From an uncultured Chlorobiota bacterium (GTDB lineage Bacteria > Bacteroidota > Kapaibacteriia > OLB7): a DNA stretch of 12,140 nucleotides. The notes under the pieces were generated by a model. That model was not told the origin of the DNA. It made no database searches and saw only the letters and a list, made by a program, of their open reading frames with translations. The stretch covers positions 1-12,140 of the forward strand of contig CAMLOB010000060.1 of the NCBI GenBank assembly GCA_946481475.1, read 5' to 3'. Within the stretch, counting starts at the first letter, position 1. Each line of letters starts with the position of its first letter. Shown here piece after piece: positions 7,024 through 12,140 of this stretch. The position numbers and the translations under genes are program-made.

Positions 7024-8151
7024 ATGGTACTCAAGCTGAAGCACGTGTTTCTTCTGACGGCAATCACAGGAATCATTACCGCCGGATGCAGTGAAGACGA
7101 AACGAATCCGGATCCGACCGAGGCGCAGACAATCGAAGTTCTTTCGGATCAGGCTCCGGACAACGGCCGGGTCACTCTTTCCAAAGTCATTTCCGATCAG
7201 GCCGGATGGGTGGTCATTCACCGGGACAACGGGTCGGGCGCACCGATGGTCCCACAGATCATCGGCAAGGCACAGGTCAGCACCGGAACAAACAATGATG
7301 TCATGATTACACTGGACAGTACGGTCACCGACGGCGAGATCCTCTGGGCAATGCTTCACGTCGATGACGGCCAGGCGGGAACGTATGAGTTTACCGGGAG
7401 CGGATCGCCCGACCAGCCGGCAATGGAAGACGGAGCGATCGTGATGAGATCCTTCACTATCAACCAGACCGATCCGCTGGTCGAGGTCTCGGACCAGACA
7501 CAACTGAACAACGGCGTGACGATCGCATCGGTCAAGTCGCCGGAGAACGGATTCATCGTCATCCACGCCGGCAGTACAAGCGGCACTCCGGCCGAAGTCC
7601 TCGGATTTACGCCGGTACAGGCCGGAGAGAACACCAACGTCATGGTCACTCTTGACAAGAGCGCAACCGGCACGGTGGAGGATGGTGACAAACTCTGGGC
7701 GATGCTCCACTATGATCGGGGAACCGAGGGGACCTACGAATTCCCGGGGACCGACATCCCGGTAACTGTGAACGGTGAAGTGGTGATGCAATCCTTTGTC
7801 GTCTCGGGCGAGGCGCCGCAGCTTACGGTAAACGACCAGAGCGGAGGGAACAGCGTCACCATCGCAACAGTAAGCGTTCAGGGTCCGGCCTGGGTGGTGA
7901 TCCACCGGGACAACGGCAGCAACGGACCGGTAGTTCCGGGAATCATCGGCAAGACCCGACTCTACAACGGCACCGGCACGGACGTGGAGATTCAGCTTGA
8001 CGAAAGCGTCAACACCGGACAGAAACTCTGGGCGATGCTCCACTACGATACCGGCATCATCGGAACGTATGAGTTCAACGGATCGAACGGACTCGATCTG
8101 CCGATCATCGTCGACGGCAATATCCGGATGCAGTCCTTCATGATCCAGTGA
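7024..8151 (+). CDS. Lipoprotein with three tandem DUF7282-like beta repeats (copy A)
   Basis: From ATG 7024 the product has 375 residues. The leader MVLKLKHVFLLTAITGIITAGC ends in lipobox ITAGC (Cys22), so it should be lipid-anchored. After an acidic linker come three repeats of about 110 residues (about 34-146, 147-260, 264-375). Each shows an early strand ending VIH, a middle segment with T(N/D)V, then LWAMLH, a GTYEF turn and a closing strand such as MRSFTI. His66/His112, His181/His229 and His294/His340 recur at equal spacing, and repeats 1 and 3 share HRDNG. The layout resembles DUF7282, a domain of unknown function frequent in haloarchaeal surface proteins; this match is from memory. 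The next gene is a paralogue. A surface-exposed binding or structural role is inferred; no enzyme motif is evident. Confidence 0.85.
   Translation: MVLKLKHVFLLTAITGIITAGCSEDETNPDPTEAQTIEVLSDQAPDNGRVTLSKVISDQAGWVVIHRDNGSGAPMVPQIIGKAQVSTGTNNDVMITLDSTVTDGEILWAMLHVDDGQAGTYEFTGSGSPDQPAMEDGAIVMRSFTINQTDPLVEVSDQTQLNNGVTIASVKSPENGFIVIHAGSTSGTPAEVLGFTPVQAGENTNVMVTLDKSATGTVEDGDKLWAMLHYDRGTEGTYEFPGTDIPVTVNGEVVMQSFVVSGEAPQLTVNDQSGGNSVTIATVSVQGPAWVVIHRDNGSNGPVVPGIIGKTRLYNGTGTDVEIQLDESVNTGQKLWAMLHYDTGIIGTYEFNGSNGLDLPIIVDGNIRMQSFMIQ
7120..8148 (+). repeat. Three tandem protein-level repeats within lipoprotein A
   Basis: The coding sequence contains three degenerate units of about 340 bases (roughly 7120-7462, 7463-7803, 7813-8148). 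They are clear in protein (VIH then about 46 residues then MLH, then GTYEF) but diverged in DNA. Repeat 2 lacks the RDNG following the first histidine. Confidence 0.75.
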
Positions 8152-8202
8152 TCGCTTCGGCACATGCCGGGGGGCCGAGACAGGCTTTCCCATGCGACAA
8201 CC

Positions 8203-8241
8203 CGACGTCCGCTTCTGATTCAGGAGCGGGCGTTGTATTTT
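8203..8241 (+). terminator. Rho-independent terminator after lipoprotein A
   Basis: A 15-bp stem pairs 8203-8217 with 8221-8235 around a three-base loop (ATT) with no mismatch apart from three G-U pairs. TATTTT follows directly at 8236-8241. It lies 51 bases after the stop of lipoprotein A and 84 bases before the ATG of lipoprotein B. It should end transcription between the two paralogues. Confidence 0.8.
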
Positions 8242-8247
8242 CACGCC

Positions 8248-8285
8248 GTTCCGTCCGGGCATATCGGCTTTCAGCGGGACGGAAT
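8248..8285 (+). promoter_or_regulatory. Inverted repeat in the leader of lipoprotein B
   Basis: TTCCGTCC (8249-8256) and GGACGGAA (8277-8284) form a perfect 8-bp inverted repeat, extended to nine by a G-T pair. The spacer is 20 bases. It lies between the terminator and the ribosome binding site, so it could be an operator or a 5' leader hairpin. No recognised regulator site was matched. Confidence 0.35.
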
Positions 8286-8310
8286 CCCTCCGCAACGTTA
8301 CCATTCACAC

Positions 8311-8316
8311 AGGAGG
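8311..8316 (+). promoter_or_regulatory. Consensus ribosome binding site deciding the start at 8326
   Basis: A perfect AGGAGG lies nine bases before the ATG at 8326. The reading frame stays open upstream to an ATG at 8164, but only the start at 8326 puts the hydrophobic leader and lipobox at the N-terminus. Confidence 0.8.
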
Positions 8317-8325
8317 AATCGACAC

Positions 8326-9462
8326 ATGAGATTTCCACGCTGCCTATCACCGTTCCTTCTTCCCGCTCTTTCAGCGTTCTTTCTCACATCATGCGGCGAC
8401 AACGGGACCACTCCCCCGGATGCCGACGCGACGGCCGGAGCCCGCATTGCCGCAGAGGACGGGCAGACACCGGACAACGGAATGATCGTGATCGACACGA
8501 TCAGCGCAACGCAGTCCGGATGGATCGTCATCCATCGGGATAACGGAGCCGGAGAGCCGGCAACACCCGGGATCATCGGCAAAGGATATTTCGACTCGGG
8601 CACGACCGTTCGACTTTCCCTTCTCCTGGACAGTGCCGTCTCCGACGGAGAGAAGCTCTGGGGAATGCTCCACAGCGATGACGGAGAGATCGGAACGTAT
8701 GAGTTCAACGGCGAGGGAACACCTGACCAGCCGATATCAAACGACGGCAGAGTTGTGACGGCCTCTTTTACGATCAGCCAGACCGATCCGATGGTGGCCG
8801 CCGGCGGACAGCTTCCGATCGACAACGGCCTGATGATCCGAAGCACGGCAACGCCCGAGAACGGATGGATCGTCATCCATGCAAACGTCAACGGCGGACC
8901 GGGACCGGTGCTGGCCTATGCGGCGGTCTCGAAAGGGATGAATACGGATGTCCGCGTTACTCTTCCGGACGATCCGAACAGTCCGGTGCGGAGCGGAGAC
9001 ACACTCTGGGGAATGCTCCACTACGACCGGGGAGCGGAGGGGACCTACGAGTTTCCCGGAGCCGACATCCCGGCCCGGTTCCGCAACGGAGAGATTGTGA
9101 TGATCCCCTTGGTCATCACCGAACCGGTCGCTCCATCGATCGCGGTCAGCGATCAGGAAGTCATCGAAAAGAGGATCGTTGTCGACAAGGTGATCGTCCC
9201 CCGGCCCGGATGGATCACAGTGCAGCGGGACAACGGCAAAGGCGGACCGATCAGCGGCGACGGAATCGGACATGCATATATCCTGACCGGAGAGAACACC
9301 AACGTCTCCGTCACACTTTCCGAGAGCGTCAGCAAGGGGGGAACGCTCTGGATTGTTCTGCACGATGACGACGGGACGCCCGGGGTCTTCGACTACCCGG
9401 ATTTCGACCTGCCGTTTCTGGTCGACGGAGAGAAAGTTGCCGTCAGGTTCACGATCAAATAG
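8326..9462 (+). CDS. Lipoprotein with three tandem DUF7282-like beta repeats (copy B)
   Basis: The product has 378 residues. The leader MRFPRCLSPFLLPALSAFF leads into lipobox LTSC (Cys23), predicting a lipid-anchored envelope protein. Three repeats (about 40-150, 151-267, 270-378) match copy A in number, order and spacing. Histidine pairs His70/His116 and His185/His232 are kept in repeats 1 and 2. In repeat 3 the first is replaced by Gln300 (TVQRDNG) while His346 remains, and the GTYEF turn becomes GVFDY, so this repeat has drifted most. Repeat 2 matches repeat 2 of copy A closely (HYDRG, EGTYEFPG, DIP). The gene has its own strong ribosome binding site and follows a terminator, so it is probably expressed separately from copy A. 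Function is unknown; the DUF7282 resemblance is from memory. Confidence 0.85.
   Translation: MRFPRCLSPFLLPALSAFFLTSCGDNGTTPPDADATAGARIAAEDGQTPDNGMIVIDTISATQSGWIVIHRDNGAGEPATPGIIGKGYFDSGTTVRLSLLLDSAVSDGEKLWGMLHSDDGEIGTYEFNGEGTPDQPISNDGRVVTASFTISQTDPMVAAGGQLPIDNGLMIRSTATPENGWIVIHANVNGGPGPVLAYAAVSKGMNTDVRVTLPDDPNSPVRSGDTLWGMLHYDRGAEGTYEFPGADIPARFRNGEIVMIPLVITEPVAPSIAVSDQEVIEKRIVVDKVIVPRPGWITVQRDNGKGGPISGDGIGHAYILTGENTNVSVTLSESVSKGGTLWIVLHDDDGTPGVFDYPDFDLPFLVDGEKVAVRFTIK
8440..9459 (+). repeat. Three tandem protein-level repeats within lipoprotein B
   Basis: The units run roughly 8440-8776, 8777-9124 and 9130-9459. A 19-base identity (CGGATGGATCGTCATCCAT) occurs in unit 1 at 8517-8535 and in unit 2 at 8862-8880. 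A 23-base identity links 8689-8711 of this gene with 8059-8081 of lipoprotein A. Confidence 0.75.
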
Positions 9463-9509
9463 GGAACGGTCGAAACCGGAACAATTCTTGCGGCCTGATA
9501 AACCTGAAG

Positions 9510-9547
9510 GTGGTGAGGAGTTGCACGGCCCGGCAACTCCTCACCAC
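9510..9547. repeat. Perfect 15-bp inverted repeat (stable hairpin) after lipoprotein B
   Basis: GTGGTGAGGAGTTGC (9510-9524) pairs without error with 9533-9547 around an 8-base loop (ACGGCCCG). It starts 48 bases after the stop of lipoprotein B and 73 bases before the next gene. There is no T-run on either side, so it is not a canonical intrinsic terminator. It may be a Rho-assisted end, an RNA-stabilising 3' structure or a protein site. A second inverted repeat, CGGCAAC (9531-9537) with GTTGCCG (9548-9554), shares the right arm and would be mutually exclusive with the main stem. Confidence 0.75.
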
Positions 9548-9620
9548 GTTGCCGATCACCTGGAGTGCGCAGACCGATTGTGCTGATACACCGGAACGTA
9601 TTCACTGACGCAGCGAACAC

Positions 9621-10568
9621 ATGATGAGATACGGACACATCCCGATCATTCTGTTCCTCCTCTGGAACACTTCCATTCTTTCGGGGCAGAACCTGCCCGA
9701 CAGAATCGTCACGTTCGATCCGCTCGGCGACACGACCGTCGGGACCGAGGGATTTATCCCCCTTCCGGGAGCAAGACTCTACGGCGAATTCTCGCGCTAC
9801 GGCAACGGAACCGGGGCCACACACCGATGGAATGCAAAGCTTGGAGGATATGCGGAGTTCCTTCGGTGGGATTCCACGTGGAGCGTCGCGCTGGCCGGGA
9901 CGATGGAAGTGATCGTCGACTCGACGAACGATATCGAGTTCAACCCGCGCGCAATCTTCTGGGAAGAGGGAGTGATGATCTCCGCTCTTGCTCCGTGGGA
10001 CCGGGACGAATCGATCCAGTTCGGGTACATGCACCGTTGCAAGCACGACATCGACAACATCGAGCGATTCACCGGAAGCGGCGAGATTGCGCAGCGAACG
10101 CTGATCTTCAGCGGTCCGTTCCTCCGCCTGCTGAAGCGCCCGGTGAAAATACTTGACGGCCCGCTCGATCTCTATGCCGGCGGCTCACTCCGCTTCGACT
10201 GGTTCCTCCACACACTCGACACCCGCTGGGGAAGGACCGATCCGGAAGAGGAGTGGAACGTTGAAGATCTGATCGGATCGTTAACCGGCGAGGTCCGGTT
10301 CGAGGGACGTTTTCCGAACAACCGGATCGCCCTGCACGCATCGGCAAGCTGTATGCTCACCCTCTTCTCCCCCGGCGACCGGACGGTAATGGAAGCCGAA
10401 GCCCCGTTTGCCGAGTTCGGTCTGGACTTCTACAATCCGCGCGGCGCGGCCTTCACAATCTTCGCCCGGGGAGAATGGCAACGGGACGACGGCATCCTGA
10501 CGACACCGACACAGGCCTCTCTCTTCCTCTTCGGTGTGAGGACGTCGAGCTTTGTGGGGATGTGGTAA
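9621..10568 (+). CDS. Exported protein of unknown function, predicted outer-membrane beta-barrel
   Basis: The product has 315 residues. The N-terminus (RYGHIPIILFLLWNTSILSGQ) is a probable signal peptide with cleavage near SG-Q. The mature part alternates polar and hydrophobic residues in short strands rich in aromatic residues (LYGEFSRYG, LGGYAEFLRW, FTIFARGEW). It ends LFLFGVRTSSFVGMW; the final aromatic residue fits outer-membrane barrel insertion signals. A segment with clustered charged residues, MHRCKHDID (137-145), could be functional, but I recognise no catalytic motif. I do not recognise the family with confidence. The start is uncertain between the ATGs at 9621 and 9624, and no good Shine-Dalgarno is present. 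It sits downstream of two surface-type lipoproteins, which suggests an envelope role at most. Confidence 0.75.
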   Translation: MMRYGHIPIILFLLWNTSILSGQNLPDRIVTFDPLGDTTVGTEGFIPLPGARLYGEFSRYGNGTGATHRWNAKLGGYAEFLRWDSTWSVALAGTMEVIVDSTNDIEFNPRAIFWEEGVMISALAPWDRDESIQFGYMHRCKHDIDNIERFTGSGEIAQRTLIFSGPFLRLLKRPVKILDGPLDLYAGGSLRFDWFLHTLDTRWGRTDPEEEWNVEDLIGSLTGEVRFEGRFPNNRIALHASASCMLTLFSPGDRTVMEAEAPFAEFGLDFYNPRGAAFTIFARGEWQRDDGILTTPTQASLFLFGVRTSSFVGMW

Positions 10569-10606
10569 ACACGGGTAATTTTCGATGTGCGAACGGCGAT
10601 TGTCGA

Positions 10607-10650
10607 ATGGGAGACTCGCCGGATCTTGCCCGGCGATCCCGCCCATCGAT
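10607..10650. repeat. Interrupted hairpin downstream of the barrel-like gene
   Basis: TCGCCGG (10616-10622) pairs with CCGGCGA (10630-10636) around a 7-base loop. After a small internal loop, ATGGG (10607-10611) pairs with a CCCAT just downstream. It begins about 40 bases after the stop of the barrel-like gene. The following bases are T-rich but not a clean T-run (ATTCTTCTCTGG), so a terminator role is possible but unproven. Confidence 0.4.
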
Positions 10651-10754
10651 TGCATTCTTCTCTGGATTCTTCGTTTAGAGGGCTTCTTGAAAGTAGCCTG
10701 TGTGCTCCTGTGGTCTGAGCAGTCACAGAGAAGTATCAGGGAAATGCTCTACCA

Positions 10755-10852
10755 CTTGGTGATTCTTCGTGCTCTTGGTGTCCGCCGCGGCGGATGGTGG
10801 TTGATCTCACCATCCGCCGCAGCGGACACAAAGGGCGCCAGGTACCACGAAG
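10755..10852. repeat. 98-base imperfect palindrome (possible intergenic repeat element)
   Basis: The two halves mirror around 10803/10804. The core pairs 10778-10799 with 10808-10829 (22 bp, one mismatch, which becomes a G-U pair in minus-strand RNA) around an 8-base loop (GTTGATCT). Weaker pairing continues outward, including CTTGGTG (10755-10761) against CACGAAG (10846-10852). The outer arms carry CTTCGTG and CTTTGTGTCC style motifs of the kind I associate with dispersed intergenic repeats. No coding sequence lies inside, and no T-run marks it as an ordinary terminator. Confidence 0.65.
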
Positions 10853-10892
10853 CACAGAGACTTCTGCAATTCGTCACTTTTAAGACACCCTC

Positions 10893-12140
10893 TTACTGCC
10901 GCAATACCTTGAATTCCGTCCGGCGGTTCCGACTTCTTCCCTCCTCCGTAGCGTTCGGTTCCTTCGGCCGCAACTCGCCGTAGCCGACGCAGCGAAGCCG
11001 GGACGGGTCGATGCCGAGTCCGGTCAGAACTTCACAGACCGCGTTCGACCGCTTCTCCGACAACTCCTGATTGTACTCGACCGTACCGACCGAATCGGTG
11101 TGTCCGGCCACTTCGATGACCATGCGCGGATTCCTTTGCATCTCCTCAACCCACGGCCGGATGTACTGGCGCGCTCCGGGAAGCAACTCTGCGCTGTTGT
11201 ATGCGAAGAGTATCCGGTTCGGAAGATCGGGTGGCGGCACGAAGGTCGTATCCCGTGAACTGTATCCGTACTTCTCATACACTGCCGTCCCACCGATCGC
11301 CGCCCCTCCCCCCGGAGGATTCAGCGCAATGGTGACGATATGCTTGCCGTCGACGCGGGGCGGTTTGTAGCGGATCAGATAGTAGTTCCGCAGGCTCAGA
11401 TAAATATCCTTGAAGATCGCCTCCAGTTCTTTCGGGTCGTTCGTCTGATAAAACCGTCCTCCCGTTCCCGAGGCCAGATCGCTCAGCACATCCCGGTTCA
11501 CCGCCCCGAAGGCGACCGCAAAGACCGGGATGTTGTTGTTCTTGCAGAAGTCGTAGAGATCCGAGGAGGTGATCTTGCTGGCGTTGTCCTCCCCGTCGGT
11601 GAAGAGGATCAGAGCGCGCGGATGGTCTTTCGGCGACTTGACGATCTGATCTCCCCCCAGCTTCCCGGCGGCGTAGAGAGCCGTATATCCCCCGAAGCCG
11701 TTCAGCCCGGTCCGTCCGTACTGCGTAATCAACTCCTCTTTCGACTGCGTCGGCGGCACCACCAGTTTCGGCGTGTCGTCGAACTTCACGATCGTGATCC
11801 GATCCTGCGGCAGCTTCAGGTTGATAAAGGAGACGGCGGCATTCTCCAGAAACATGATGTTCGACCCCATCGAACCGGAGTAGTCCAGAGCCAGAGCGAT
11901 CTCGAACGGAATGCCGTCCTTGTCGCTGAACTCCCGGACCTGGCCCCATAGCAGTTCGGCGACGGCTTGGCTCGGGGTTGTGTCGGTGTCGGGGCGCATC
12001 AACACGCGGGCCGTCCCCTGCCGGCGCGTGAACTCGAACACCGGCAGGTTGCTATCCCCGTTGCGCCATCCCCTCGTGGTGTCCGGGGCCGCGTGCAGAC
12101 TGGCGAGCACACCCTGGATTGCCAGCCCTGTGGGCATCAA
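10893..12140 (-). CDS. VWA domain protein with C-terminal OmpA domain, 5'-truncated by window edge
   Basis: The frame is open to the window edge (415 visible residues); the TTG and ATG at the edge are probably internal, so the true start lies outside. Residues about 80-255 form a von Willebrand factor A domain with a complete metal-dependent adhesion site: DYSGSMG (Asp86, Ser88, Ser90), Thr153 in GGYTALY and Asp182 in LFTDGEDN. Residues about 305-415 form an OmpA C-terminal domain: ILFAYNSAEL, GHTDS (346-350) with Asp349, NQELSEKR with Arg364, GYGELRP and GRSRNRRTEF. This domain binds diaminopimelate-type peptidoglycan. The protein is therefore expected in the periplasm or outer membrane, attached to the wall and presenting a protein-binding VWA module. 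The partner is unknown. It converges on the barrel-like gene across a 324-base spacer. Confidence 0.92.
   Translation of the reverse strand: MMPTGLAIQGVLASLHAAPDTTRGWRNGDSNLPVFEFTRRQGTARVLMRPDTDTTPSQAVAELLWGQVREFSDKDGIPFEIALALDYSGSMGSNIMFLENAAVSFINLKLPQDRITIVKFDDTPKLVVPPTQSKEELITQYGRTGLNGFGGYTALYAAGKLGGDQIVKSPKDHPRALILFTDGEDNASKITSSDLYDFCKNNNIPVFAVAFGAVNRDVLSDLASGTGGRFYQTNDPKELEAIFKDIYLSLRNYYLIRYKPPRVDGKHIVTIALNPPGGGAAIGGTAVYEKYGYSSRDTTFVPPPDLPNRILFAYNSAELLPGARQYIRPWVEEMQRNPRMVIEVAGHTDSVGTVEYNQELSEKRSNAVCEVLTGLGIDPSRLRCVGYGELRPKEPNATEEGRSRNRRTEFKVLRQ

Larger units (their letters stand above)
10569..10892. other. 324-base gene-free spacer between convergent genes
   Basis: This stretch lies between the stops of the barrel-like gene (+) and the VWA-OmpA gene (-). 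A frame open across it (10585-10983, +) lacks a ribosome binding site, reads like random protein and runs into the opposing gene, so it is not called. The spacer contains a hairpin near 10602-10655 and a large imperfect palindrome at 10755-10852. The rest shows nothing recognisable. Confidence 0.6.

Noticed and set aside
6868..8304. Long minus-strand ORF (478 codons) covering lipoprotein A
   Set aside because: It lies opposite a gene with lipobox, ribosome binding site and conserved repeats. Its apparent repeats (VVEHRPEF-like) are only the antisense of the sense repeats.
8164..8325. Upstream ATG at 8164 as start of lipoprotein B
   Set aside because: The 54 added codons span the intrinsic terminator and leader inverted repeat and would bury the signal peptide.
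7120..9459. CRISPR or DNA satellite as explanation for the repeats
   Set aside because: The units are about 340 bases, degenerate in DNA and conserved in protein with an open frame, so they are duplicated protein domains.
10585..10983. ORF of 132 codons across the convergent spacer
   Set aside because: No ribosome binding site; it crosses the palindrome and runs into the opposing VWA-OmpA gene; composition is not protein-like.

Overview
The window (12,140 bases, GC-rich, roughly 58-60% by eye) looks like chromosome of a diderm (Gram-negative-type) bacterium. The evidence is several lipoprotein signal peptides, an OmpA-type peptidoglycan-binding domain, and a predicted outer-membrane barrel ending in an aromatic residue. 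Ribosome binding sites are the usual purine-rich type, including one perfect AGGAGG. No rRNA, tRNA, integrase or transposase is visible, and nothing here fixes the phylum.

Left block (1-5283, all +): two tandem paralogous family 5 peptide/oligopeptide-binding proteins (the first cut by the window edge), then an exported NlpC/P60 cell-wall peptidase after 14 bases, then a metallo-beta-lactamase-fold hydrolase after a 96-base purine-rich gap. The first three genes are packed like an operon. No permease or ATPase gene is in view. Binding proteins beside a murein peptidase suggest a link between peptide capture and cell-wall turnover, but that is inference.

Middle (5202-6731, -): an NAD(P)-binding SDR/DUF2867 (YbjT-like) protein, convergent with the hydrolase. 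The two coding sequences overlap tail to tail by 82 bases. A 292-base divergent spacer follows.

Accessory-looking block (7024-9462, +): two lipoproteins, each made of three tandem beta-rich repeats resembling DUF7282. Corresponding repeats in the two proteins match best at positions 1 and 2, which suggests the triple-domain architecture arose before the gene duplicated. A convincing intrinsic terminator lies between the two genes, so they are probably separate transcription units. After them come a perfect 15-bp hairpin and an exported, probably barrel-forming protein of unknown function (9621-10568).

Right end: a 324-base gene-free spacer between convergent genes holds a hairpin and a 98-base imperfect palindrome. 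Then a minus-strand gene, cut by the window edge, encodes a von Willebrand A domain joined to an OmpA C-terminal domain. The most distinctive content is the paired triple-repeat lipoproteins and the unexplained palindromes; no complete new system is evident.
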